From: Sphingomonadaceae bacterium
GTDB lineage: Bacteria; Pseudomonadota; Alphaproteobacteria; Sphingomonadales; Sphingomonadaceae
NCBI GenBank assembly: GCA_024236155.1
Contig: JACKLA010000001.1
Coordinates: forward strand, 372,001 to 436,000
Length of the DNA: 64,000 nucleotides
Reading direction: 5' to 3'
Shown here: in pieces, positions 25,043 to 33,494 of the stretch
How positions within the stretch are numbered: the stretch's first letter is position 1
Layout of the letters: each line of letters opens with the position of its first letter
The notes under the pieces: model-generated
Seen by the model: the letters and a program-made list of their open reading frames with translations, nothing else
What the model was told of the DNA's origin: nothing
Database searches by the model: none
Translations under genes and position numbers: made by a program

Positions 25043-25794
25043 ACCGCGTCGCCCAGTGCATCGAGCGCAGCTTCGAGCAGGCGTTCCTGCTCACCCTCAT
25101 CCTCCAGCGCGACCAGCGCACCCCCGATGAAGGCACGCACCAGTAGGCGCTTCGCCGCTTCGGGCGGCAGGCCTCGCGCGGCCATGTAGAACCGCGCGGT
25201 TTCATCCAACTGGCCAACAGTCGCGCCATGCGCGCACTTCACATCGTCGGCAAAGATCTCAAGCTGCGGCACCGCATTTGCGCTTGCGCCCTTTTCCAGC
25301 AGCAGGCCCTTGAAATCCTGCGCTGCGTCGGTCTTCTGCGCATCGCGCGCCACATCGATATTGCCGAGGAAATTGCCGGTTCCCTGACCCCAGTGCACGC
25401 TGCGGACGGTCTGGTTGCTGGTCGCCTCGGGTTCTGCATGGAGTGTGCGGGTGACGAATTCGCGCACTGCCGTACCGCCGCCAATGGTCACGCCACCGAA
25501 TTCGAAATGCGCGCCCCTGGCCAGCCGGGCCTCGACTTCGACGCGGCAATAGTCACTGCCAGCGATTACCGCGAACATCTCCGCCCGCGCGCCTTCGCCC
25601 AGCGTCAGGCGCACACGGTGCAGTTCAGGACCGTCGCTGCCGACGACCATTGCGTGGCAGCGCGTTTCACCCGGAGCGAGGGCGATATCCTTCCACTCGT
25701 CGAGCGCACCCGCGCCGAGCCGGGCGAGCGCGCCGATATCGGCATAGCGCCAGGCCTCGTCGCGATTGGAAGGCAGGGTCGCAGCCTCAGGCAT
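25039..25794 (-). CDS. sufD: Fe-S assembly scaffold component SufD
   Basis: The 251-residue protein is a short SufD. It has the beta-helix core with LLLEKGASANAVPQLEIFADDVKCAHGATVGQLDE, including the conserved Lys/Cys-Ala-His-Gly segment near residues 195-205, and the C-terminal AKRLLVRAFIGGAL. SufD pairs with SufB on the SufC ATPase. It is considerably shorter than the E. coli protein, as is usual in sphingomonads. It overlaps sufC by 8 bp and sufS by 4 bp. Confidence 0.92.
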   Translation of the reverse strand: MPEAATLPSNRDEAWRYADIGALARLGAGALDEWKDIALAPGETRCHAMVVGSDGPELHRVRLTLGEGARAEMFAVIAGSDYCRVEVEARLARGAHFEFGGVTIGGGTAVREFVTRTLHAEPEATSNQTVRSVHWGQGTGNFLGNIDVARDAQKTDAAQDFKGLLLEKGASANAVPQLEIFADDVKCAHGATVGQLDETARFYMAARGLPPEAAKRLLVRAFIGGALVALEDEGEQERLLEAALDALGDAV

Positions 25795-26536
25795 CTGCCA
25801 TCACCGCGTCATAGCCCTCTTCTTCCAGCCGCAGCGCGAGTTCGGGCCCGCCGGTCTGGACGATCCGCCCACCGGCAAGGATGCTGACCCTGTCGGGCGC
25901 AACCACGTCGAGCAGGCGCTGGTAATGGGTAATCAGCAGCACAGCTTTATCATCTTTGCGCATAATCGCGTTGATGCCTTCACCCACCACGCGCAGTGCA
26001 TCGATATCGAGGCCACTGTCGGTCTCGTCGAGTATGGCGAATTTCGGGTCGAGGATGCCCATCTGGACCATCTCGGCGCGCTTCTTCTCGCCGCCTGAAA
26101 AGCCGACATTCACATTGCGCTTGAGCATGTCCATGTCGAGCCTGAGTAACGCGGCCTTTTCTTTCGCCAGCTTGAGGAACTCGCCGCCCGAAAGCGGCTC
26201 CTCCCCACGCGCCTTACGCTGCGAATTGAGCGCCTCGCGCAGGAACTGGACATTGGACACGCCTGGGATTTCGACCGGATACTGGAAGCCGAGGAACACC
26301 CCGGCGGCAGCCCGCTCGTGCGGTTCGAGATCGAGCAGGTCCTGCCCCATGAACTCGACCGATCCGGCAGTAACCTCGTAACCCGGTCGCCCACCCAGCA
26401 CATAGGCAAGCGTCGACTTGCCCGCGCCATTGGGCCCCATGATCGCATGGACCTCGCCAGCGGCGACTTCGAGCGTCAGCCCGTTGAGGATTTTCTTGCC
26501 GTCTATCTCGGCGTGAAGATTGGTGATCTTGAGCAT
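25787..26536 (-). CDS. sufC: Fe-S assembly ATPase SufC
   Basis: The 249-residue ABC-type ATPase has Walker A GPNGAGKST at 34-42, signature FSGGEKKRAEM and Walker B FAILDETDSGLD. It drives conformational change of the SufB-SufD scaffold. The start MLKITNLHAE at 26536 is standard; a longer reading from 26572 would overlap the upstream gene. Its first 24 codons occur again, 70 of 72 bases identical, at 27354-27425 on the same strand. Confidence 0.96.
   Translation of the reverse strand: MLKITNLHAEIDGKKILNGLTLEVAAGEVHAIMGPNGAGKSTLAYVLGGRPGYEVTAGSVEFMGQDLLDLEPHERAAAGVFLGFQYPVEIPGVSNVQFLREALNSQRKARGEEPLSGGEFLKLAKEKAALLRLDMDMLKRNVNVGFSGGEKKRAEMVQMGILDPKFAILDETDSGLDIDALRVVGEGINAIMRKDDKAVLLITHYQRLLDVVAPDRVSILAGGRIVQTGGPELALRLEEEGYDAVMADA
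26465..26536 (-). repeat. 72-bp direct repeat, copy A (5' end of sufC)
   Basis: This segment covers exactly codons 1-24 of sufC and matches 27354-27425 at 70 of 72 positions. Both differences change the amino acid (Asp to Asn, Ile to Val, relative to the other copy). Identity stops at the start codon on one side and after the Val24 codon on the other. Confidence 0.9.
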
Positions 26537-26553
26537 GGTTGTTTCGGAAATTC

Positions 26554-27204
26554 CTATTGCGCGGCGGCGCATTGCTGGCGTTCGAAGAAGATGCGGTTGG
26601 CGAATGCTGCCAACTTGCGTTGGTATTCGGCGATTTCGCGGCGATCCTCGTCGGTATATTTGCGCTTCTCGTAGAGAGACTCGATCCGCGCGGTATTGGC
26701 CTGGTCATATTCCGCACGCGCCGCGTCGATCTCTGCGACGCGCGCGAGACATTCGGCAGAATCGGCGGGATCGAGCCTCCGTTGCGCCGGCGGATCACCG
26801 ACATAGCGGCGCGTCTGCTCAATATTGAAGGCGAGCGTCTTGTCGAGATCGCGCCCGCGCGCGATGTGGATCGCACGGATGGTTTCGAATACGGCGGCAA
26901 CCTTGTCCGGCGGCGTAGTCTTGCCCACGGCCGACCTCGCCAGCCGCTCGTTCGCTTCCTGTTCGAGCGTTGCGCCTTTTTCAGCGCAACGCGGCAGGTC
27001 GGCACGATGCTGGGTCTCGAAATTCTTGCCGCCGCCATATTCGTAGCCGCCGGAACGCAGGCAATTGTAGTAGCCATCGACATAGGGGACGATCACCGCC
27101 GGGTATTCGACCACCCATGTCTCCGGATTGTCGGGATGGATCGCCACGCCGACTTGGGCGGATGCCTGCAACATAAGCAGGGTGACCAGTGATGAGGCAA
27201 TCAT
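26554..27204 (-). CDS. Secreted helical protein of unknown function inside the suf operon
   Basis: The 216-residue protein has an N-terminal signal (MIASSLVTLLMLQASAQ) and a mature part with pairs of cysteines (NCLRSGG, PRCAEKG, ECLARV, QQCAAAQ). The C-terminal half is charged and helical (LYEKRKYTDEDRREIAEYQRKL). I do not recognise a family. Its start overlaps the chimeric sufC fragment by ATGA and its stop lies 17 bp before sufC. The gene is thus enclosed between the two sufC 5' copies, which suggests that it arrived with the duplication. Confidence 0.7.
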   Translation of the reverse strand: MIASSLVTLLMLQASAQVGVAIHPDNPETWVVEYPAVIVPYVDGYYNCLRSGGYEYGGGKNFETQHRADLPRCAEKGATLEQEANERLARSAVGKTTPPDKVAAVFETIRAIHIARGRDLDKTLAFNIEQTRRYVGDPPAQRRLDPADSAECLARVAEIDAARAEYDQANTARIESLYEKRKYTDEDRREIAEYQRKLAAFANRIFFERQQCAAAQ

Positions 27205-27425
27205 TCTGCAGGCTCCATTTTGATCGTCAGCGGTGCAGCATTACGCGAGGCCTGCAGCGCGCATTGCGTCGCTACGGGGCAGTCGTGCACTTCCACTGCG
27301 GTCAGGTTGTTCATGGCCTTCGGACTCGCCATGAACTCGCTGTAAGGATGTGTGACTTCGAGCGTCAGCCCGTTGAGGACTTTCTTGCCGTTTATCTCGG
27401 CGTGAAGATTGGTGATCTTGAGCAT
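27201..27425 (-). pseudogene. sufC 5' fragment fused to an unrelated 50-residue tail
   Basis: The 74-residue frame begins MLKITNLHAEINGKKVLNGL, the first 24 codons of SufC with two substitutions, and then changes abruptly to THPYSEFMASPKAMNNL and a tail with two cysteines (DCPVATQCAL). It lacks Walker A and cannot be an ATPase. It keeps a good ribosome site (GAAGGAAACG), and an upstream in-frame ATG at 27452 overlaps the cupin stop in ATGA, so it may still be translated. It looks like a relic of insertion or unequal duplication at the sufC start. Confidence 0.7.
27354..27425 (-). repeat. 72-bp direct repeat, copy B (sufC 5' fragment)
   Basis: This copy matches 26465-26536 at 70 of 72 bases. 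The two copies lie 889 bp apart in the same orientation and bracket the tail of the fragment plus one complete gene. Confidence 0.9.
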
Positions 27426-27448
27426 CGTTTCCTTCGTCACGATTTCTG

Positions 27449-27838
27449 TCATTTCCCTGAGGCGTCGCACGATGAGCTGCCTATCGGCTGTTCGAGCCCT
27501 ACTGCTCCCAGGCTTTCCTCGAACTCCGGCTCCCATGCAGGAGCGGTGATGCACACATGCTTCAGTGTGCCACGATAGTAAAAACGCTTGCCGGGCGGGA
27601 CGATCACCACATCGTGCGCCTTGACGGGGTGCGCCTCGCCTTCGATCACCCATTCGCCTTCGCCCTCGATGATGAAGTAGATGAAAGCGCTCTTGTGATG
27701 GCGGAATTCCTCGGCATGGCCGACCGCAGTTTCCTGATAGGCAATGGCGGCATGCGGACATTCATCCCTGCCGGAATAGATCCACATATCGACACCGCTC
27801 TTGGACAGTGCGATGGCCTTGTCTTGCGAGATGATCAT
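27449..27838 (-). CDS. Single-domain cupin protein
   Basis: The 129-residue protein is a small cupin: HAEEFRHHKSAFIYFIIEGEGEWVIEGE (about residues 41-68) gives the first cupin motif with two to three His and a Glu, and HDVVIVPPGKRFYYRG the second. It probably binds a metal; the ligand or substrate is unknown. It overlaps the DUF559-like gene upstream by ATGA and is part of the accessory block inserted between sufB and sufC. Confidence 0.8.
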   Translation of the reverse strand: MIISQDKAIALSKSGVDMWIYSGRDECPHAAIAYQETAVGHAEEFRHHKSAFIYFIIEGEGEWVIEGEAHPVKAHDVVIVPPGKRFYYRGTLKHVCITAPAWEPEFEESLGAVGLEQPIGSSSCDASGK

Positions 27839-28332
27839 CCGCGATCCTTCGGGCGGCTGTTGCGATGGTGTTCGCGCCGCGCCTCCTGCTTGTCGGCGAT
27901 GCGCATGCGCATCCCGGCGGTGATGCGGGCGAGCACATCGTCCATATTCTCGATAATGTCCTGCGCGCGGATCCGCATCACCCGGATGCCAACCGCGTTG
28001 AGGCTCTTGTCGCGCCGCTTGGCAAGGGCTTCGTTCTCGCCCTCCTCGTCGATATCGATCGCCATGCCGAGGCTGTGACAGCCGAAATCGACGATCGCGC
28101 TGCCGATCACCATGTGCCGGGTGAACTTGTGCCGCCCGAGATCGGCCTTGGCGAACCGTTCGGCGAGCAGCTTGTGCGCCTCGGACGAATGCCGCCGCAT
28201 CTCGCGCGCCTGCTCATGCAGCGCATCGAGCCGCTTCTCGGAGATTTCCCAACCGCGGCCCTTCTTTTTGAGTGCGGGGGCTTCGGTGGCTTCCGACGGA
28301 TCGGGCAGCTTTAGGGTTTTGCGGTCAGTCAT
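27835..28332 (-). CDS. Divergent DUF559 (Vsr-like) nuclease-family protein
   Basis: The 165-residue protein aligns with the DUF559 protein at 28814 over about 100 residues: REMRRHSSEAHKLL, then VIGSAIVDFGCHSLGMAIDI, then VGIRVMRIRAQDIIENMDDV. Canonical DUF559 has a PD-(D/E)XK-like core with a VDF Asp and an E-V-D-G strand; here the second part reads DIDEEG, so the Glu is replaced by Asp and Gly by Glu. Activity may be lost or changed. Charged, probably disordered tails flank the domain. The start at 28332 (MTDRKTLKL) was chosen over 28386, which would overlap the upstream gene. Confidence 0.7.
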   Translation of the reverse strand: MTDRKTLKLPDPSEATEAPALKKKGRGWEISEKRLDALHEQAREMRRHSSEAHKLLAERFAKADLGRHKFTRHMVIGSAIVDFGCHSLGMAIDIDEEGENEALAKRRDKSLNAVGIRVMRIRAQDIIENMDDVLARITAGMRMRIADKQEARREHHRNSRPKDRG

Positions 28333-28361
28333 ATCAAGTGATCGCAAGAAAAACCGAGAGT

Positions 28362-28817
28362 TCAATTCGTACCATAGGAGTTCCATTCTTCCTCAATCTG
28401 CCGCCGCTCTTCCTGCGGGAGAGAATCAAGAATCTGTCGCCCCCTCCGCTCGGCATCTTTGCGTCGCCATTGGCAGAGTTCTGCGAGCTTATTCTCCTGC
28501 TCTCGCATTATTACCTCAGCAAACTCATATGGATCTGAATCGGTGGAGGACCACTCACATCCTTCTGGGCGAAAGGCCTCGTATTCTTCGCGGCTGTATC
28601 GATCTCGAATGAGATCATCGATTTCCGTACATGCCTGCTCGCGTGTCTCCTCATTTTCCACTTCACTCAGAAGCTCGGCTACTCTACTTTCACCCGCAAT
28701 TTTGGCTTGTTCCTCAGTGCAGTAGCTTGGAGATTCAAAGACAACCTCGCTTGGCTCATCAGTGCAAGCGAACAGAAAAAATGCGATGAGACTGATTGGG
28801 CGGCGAAATGACATCAC
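28362..28817 (-). CDS. Acidic lipoprotein of atypical base composition
   Basis: The 151-residue product starts with a lipoprotein signal (SLIAFFLFAC, Cys18) and continues as a Glu-rich, helical chain with further cysteines. Base composition is visibly richer in A and T than all neighbouring genes, which suggests recent acquisition. It overlaps the DUF559 gene upstream by ATGA. No family was recognised. Confidence 0.65.
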   Translation of the reverse strand: MMSFRRPISLIAFFLFACTDEPSEVVFESPSYCTEEQAKIAGESRVAELLSEVENEETREQACTEIDDLIRDRYSREEYEAFRPEGCEWSSTDSDPYEFAEVIMREQENKLAELCQWRRKDAERRGRQILDSLPQEERRQIEEEWNSYGTN

Positions 28818-29307
28818 CCCACACTCCTCTCAAGCGAAATCGCCTCATTAAGCCCCTCCCCTTCAGGGGAGGGGTTGGGGTGGGGACTGTCGCCCCGACC
28901 CAGCGTCAAGCTGATCACGTCCAGAACACCTTCCATATTGCCCATCACATCAGGGTTGCGAACATGCAGCACCGTCAACCCGAATTGGCGAAGGTAAGCA
29001 TCCCGGCGCGCCTCACGATCCAGGTCATCGTGGGTATCCCCGTCGACTTCGATCGCAAGCTTGGCAGTGGGGCAGTAGAAATCGACTATCGCCCGCCCAA
29101 TCACTTCCTGTCGTCGAAACTTCCGGCCAAGGAACTGGCCATTCGACAGGTTCCGCCACAATCGCTTCTCGGGTTCGGTGGGGTTGTTGCGCATAGCTCG
29201 GGCGCGCACCTTTAGCGTTTCGAGCTGTTCGTGTGACAGGCCCCACCCCTTGCCCCTCCCCTGAAGGGGAGGGGTTTTCGGGTCCACGCCTTTGTCGACG
29301 AGCGCGT

Positions 29308-29311
<4 letters not shown>
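28814..29311 (-). CDS. DUF559 (Vsr-like endonuclease fold) protein
   Basis: The 165-residue protein has a complete DUF559 core: ARAMRNNPTEPEKRLWRNL, VIGRAIVDFYCPTAKLAIEVDG with Asp and the Glu-x-Asp pair of a PD-(D/E)XK-like site, and FGLTVLHVRNPDVMGNMEGV. Both termini are encoded by a GC-rich palindromic repeat, giving the low-complexity TPPLQGRGKGWG and HPNPSPEGEG. Such genes are often found with these repeats and behave as mobile or accessory units; their biological role is unproven. It overlaps sufB by 4 bp. Confidence 0.8.
28853..28885 (+). repeat. GC-rich palindromic repeat, left copy
   Basis: CCCCTCCCCTTCAGGGGAGG GGTTGGGGTGGGG forms a hairpin (CCCCTCCCC with GGGGAGGGG). The right copy at 29241-29274 is in inverted orientation and nearly identical. 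The repeat is translated as part of the C-terminus of the DUF559 protein. Confidence 0.8.
29241..29276 (-). repeat. GC-rich palindromic repeat, right inverted copy
   Basis: On the minus strand it reads CCCCTCCCCTTCAGGGGAGG GG, then CAAGGGGTGGGG, matching the left copy except at two positions. Together the copies bracket about 420 bp that hold the DUF559 catalytic core. Confidence 0.8.
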
Positions 29312-30785
<1,474 letters not shown>

Positions 30786-30789
<4 letters not shown>

Positions 30790-31208
30790 GCCAATTCTCT
30801 TTGCCCCACCAGCCCTGAAACGAGCTGTGTCAGCGGGATATTCGCCAGCGCGCCGCGCAATGCATTGTTGATCACCGGCCAGTGCGGCTTCACCGCGCAG
30901 CCATGATCGACCGCGCATTCGGCGCCGTCGATACAGGCCGTCAGCGCAATCGGACCTTCGACCGCCTCGACGATATCGGCCACGGTGATCGCCGCCGCCG
31001 GTCGACCAAGCTGCAACCCGCCGCCCGCCCCGCGTGTCGAGCGCAGCAGGCCCGCGCCGGTCAGCTTGCTCACCACCTTCTGCACGGTCGGCAGTGGCAG
31101 GCCGGTTTCCGCCGCCAGCTCGCCCGCATTGGTGCGATGGCCGCCGCAATGCGCAGCGGCAGCCGTCATCGTGACGACCGCATAATCGGCGAGGTTGGAC
31201 AGGCGCAT
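30786..31208 (-). CDS. Rrf2-family SUF operon regulator (IscR/SufR-like)
   Basis: The 140-residue protein has the Rrf2 winged helix (MRLSNLADYAVVTMTAAA, AAETGLPLPTVQKVVSKLTGAGLL, RGAGGGLQLGRP) and three cysteines, Cys92, Cys98 and Cys104, placed to bind a Fe-S cluster. It heads the suf operon and probably represses it when clusters are plentiful. A palindrome 16-40 bp upstream of the ATG is the likely operator. The start at 31208 matches the Rrf2 N-terminus. Confidence 0.9.
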
Positions 31209-31223
31209 CGGGGTGGATTTTCC

Positions 31224-31248
31224 AAATCGGACCAAATCGTTCCGATTT
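31224..31248 (-). promoter_or_regulatory. Candidate operator of the Rrf2 regulator / suf operon
   Basis: AAATCGGA at 31224-31231 and TCCGATTT at 31241-31248 form a perfect 8-bp inverted repeat with a 9-bp spacer, centred 28 bp upstream of the regulator's ATG. Rrf2 dimers bind palindromes of about this size. No other copy was noticed in the window. Confidence 0.6.
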
Positions 31249-31317
31249 CACCTATGCCTGCACGACAGGGCTTTCAACCCCAAAGCCCTTGTTGCGAGTC
31301 GTTAGCAGTTTGCCGTG

Positions 31318-33165
31318 TTACTGACCCATCACCGGTTCAGGCCGCGCCTTTACCTCGGCAATCCACCCTTCGACATTTTCTTCGAGGATATCGAGCGGCA
31401 CCGGGCCGCTCAGCAGCACGACATCGTGGAATCCGCGAATATCGAACCTGCCGCCAAGCTCAGCCTGCGCCCGCCCGCGCAGCTCCATGATCTTGAGCTT
31501 GCCGATCATATAGGACGTCGCCTGCCCCGGATAAACGACATATCGCTCGATCGCCTTGCGGATATCGCCTTCGGGATTGGGCGTATTCTCGGTCAGGTAT
31601 TCGATCGCCTGCTCGCGGCTCCAGCGTTTGTGGTGGATCCCGGTATCAACGACCAGTCGACAGGCTCTCCACAGCTCCATCCCCAGCCGCCCGAAGTCCG
31701 AATAGGGATCGGTGTAGAAGCCCATATCCTTGCCCAGTTCCTCCGAATAGAGGCCCCAGCCTTCGGTATAGGCCGTCACCCCGCCGAAACGCCGGAAGGG
31801 CGGCACATCGCCCAGCTCGGTCTGGATCGTGCGCTGAAGGTGATGCCCCGGCAGCCCCTCGTGATAAGCGAGTGCCTCGAGCTCGTTCTTCGACATGTCG
31901 CGCAAATTATAGAGATTGACGTAATAGGTGCCGGGGCGCGAACCATCGGCTGCAGGACTGTTGTAGAACGCCTTGCCTGCGCTCTTTTCGCGGAACGCCT
32001 CGACCGGTTTGACCACCAGCGGTGCCTTGGGCAGCGTGGCGAAGAATTCGGGCAATTTCGCTTCCATCGCATCAAGCCTCACCTGCACATCGGCAAGATA
32101 GGCTTCGCGCGTGTCGTAGAAGAAGCGGTCACTGGATCGGGTGTGCTCGAAGAATTCCTGCAGCGTCCCCTTAAAGCCGACCTGTTGCATGATCTGCCGC
32201 ATCTCGCCGTGGATGCGCGCAACTTCACGCAGGCCGATATCGTGGATCTGGTCGGCGGTGAGATCGGTGGTGGTGTAGTTGGCAAGCAGCGCCTTGTAGT
32301 AACCCGCGCCATCCTCGAACCGCCAGATACCATCATCGGTCGGGGCAAAGCCTTGCTGGCGCTTCATCTCGGCAAGCAACCGCTCGTAGGCCGGGCGGGC
32401 GGAGTTGAACCAGGCAGACTGGGCTTCGCCGCGCAAATCACCACCCTCATCATCGGACAGGTCGAGCTTGTCGATCTTTGCACTCAAATCGGCCAGAATC
32501 GGATTCGGCGTCTCGGATGAGAGCAAGTTCTCGATATCCGAAATCACATAGGGATAGACCCAGTCGGGCGGCATGATCCCCCGGTCGGCGCGCTCGCGCG
32601 ATTGCTCGGTCAGCTGGTCGAGCGCCGGGCCGATGCCCTCGATCCGCTCGATATAGGCCTGCGCATCGCCGACATTCGACACGCGGTGGATATTGATCAG
32701 GAACGCCGGGAAGCTGCTCTGCGCTCCGTTCATCTGGTCGAAGATGTAGCCATAGTCGCGATAGGGCCAGCCGGTGGCACTGCGCTTCGCCACGGCATCG
32801 AACAGGCGATAGGACAGTCGGTCTTCCTCGCCCAGTTCTGCAGCGCCATAGCCTTCACGCATCGCCTGCGCGGTCGATTGAAGCAGGTCCTGCCCACGCT
32901 GTTCGGCAGCTTCCGAGCTGTCCCCCCACTTGCCGTAATCCTCATCGCGTATCCCACGATAGGCCTTGCTTTCGGGCGAGAGCGCGAGCTGTGCTGCATC
33001 ATATTCTTCGAACAGCGTGTTGATCGCCGGCTTCGGGGCTTCCTCGGCTGCCTGCACGGCGGCATCGGCAGCATATGCTTGCGGTTCGCCCTGGCCCCCG
33101 GCGCAACCAGCGAGTGCAAAAGCCGACAATGCGCCGGACAACAGGACTTTGCTATGCAGCGACAT
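31318..33165 (-). CDS. DUF885 family lipoprotein
   Basis: The 615-residue protein starts with a lipoprotein signal (FALAGC, Cys21) and covers a full DUF885 domain: HEGLPGHHLQ with the HExxxH-like arrangement near residue 430, FRRFGGVTAYTEGWGLYSEELG and LWRACRLVVDTGIHHKRWSREQAIEYL. DUF885 proteins are related to M32-like metallopeptidases; the histidines and glutamates expected for a zinc site are present. The substrate is unknown. It is a single gene between the suf operon and the pyrD region. Confidence 0.88.
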   Translation of the reverse strand: MSLHSKVLLSGALSAFALAGCAGGQGEPQAYAADAAVQAAEEAPKPAINTLFEEYDAAQLALSPESKAYRGIRDEDYGKWGDSSEAAEQRGQDLLQSTAQAMREGYGAAELGEEDRLSYRLFDAVAKRSATGWPYRDYGYIFDQMNGAQSSFPAFLINIHRVSNVGDAQAYIERIEGIGPALDQLTEQSRERADRGIMPPDWVYPYVISDIENLLSSETPNPILADLSAKIDKLDLSDDEGGDLRGEAQSAWFNSARPAYERLLAEMKRQQGFAPTDDGIWRFEDGAGYYKALLANYTTTDLTADQIHDIGLREVARIHGEMRQIMQQVGFKGTLQEFFEHTRSSDRFFYDTREAYLADVQVRLDAMEAKLPEFFATLPKAPLVVKPVEAFREKSAGKAFYNSPAADGSRPGTYYVNLYNLRDMSKNELEALAYHEGLPGHHLQRTIQTELGDVPPFRRFGGVTAYTEGWGLYSEELGKDMGFYTDPYSDFGRLGMELWRACRLVVDTGIHHKRWSREQAIEYLTENTPNPEGDIRKAIERYVVYPGQATSYMIGKLKIMELRGRAQAELGGRFDIRGFHDVVLLSGPVPLDILEENVEGWIAEVKARPEPVMGQ

Positions 33166-33251
33166 CGATCATGCTCCTCATCTGTATCGATGAGACCCTA
33201 AACTCGGCAGGGGTCATTTGACCAGTGGCGATGGCGTGCGGAGGAGCGGAT

Positions 33252-33285
33252 AAAAAAGGGGCGGCTCCCCAGGAGAGAGCCGCCC
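33252..33285 (-). terminator. Minus-strand terminator in the gap between the DUF885 gene and pyrD
   Basis: On the minus strand, GGGCGGCTC pairs with GAGCCGCCC around a 9-nt loop, followed by six T. No protein gene ends here: the next minus-strand gene (DUF885) starts 87 bp further on. The terminator therefore ends either a small RNA or an attenuated DUF885 leader. Confidence 0.7.
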
Positions 33286-33345
33286 TCGAAGTCAAGGAAC
33301 TCTAGCATCGCTGCTTCGAGCCCTTCGGGTCGCAGCGCCGCTATA
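33252..33345 (-). ncRNA. Possible small RNA or leader ending at the terminator
   Basis: Upstream of the terminator on the minus strand, a second hairpin at 33310-33336 pairs GCTGC with GCAGC and GACCC with GGG(C)TC under a small loop. Two stable hairpins followed by a T run, without a coding frame of normal usage, suggest a short structured transcript. No known Rfam family could be named by eye. The remainder of the 329-bp gap (33346-33494) holds the pyrD upstream region and no gene that I can support. Confidence 0.35.
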
Positions 33346-33494
33346 GGGTGAGTCAATTTTGCGCGATTGTATGGATACGACAGTTCCAACCGATTCATGG
33401 GCCGATTTTGAAAGGAAGTTTTCATACTTTGCCGTTGCAGTGCAAAAAACGTCGCAATCGACAGCCTGCTGCATGGCTGTATAGGCTGTCGCCC

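Noticed and set aside
27201..27761. A 186-residue frame running through the cupin region into the sufC fragment
   Set aside because: The N-terminal part is the cupin gene read in the wrong frame; only the part from 27452 or 27425 has a ribosome site and SufC similarity.
28853..29276. Insertion sequence with terminal inverted repeats
   Set aside because: No transposase is present and no target-site duplication was seen; the DUF559 gene and palindromes fit a repeat/nuclease unit better.
33348..33494. Longer N-terminus for PyrD
   Set aside because: The upstream 49 codons are Cys/Gln-rich without family similarity; class 2 PyrD begins at the amphipathic helix encoded from 33495.
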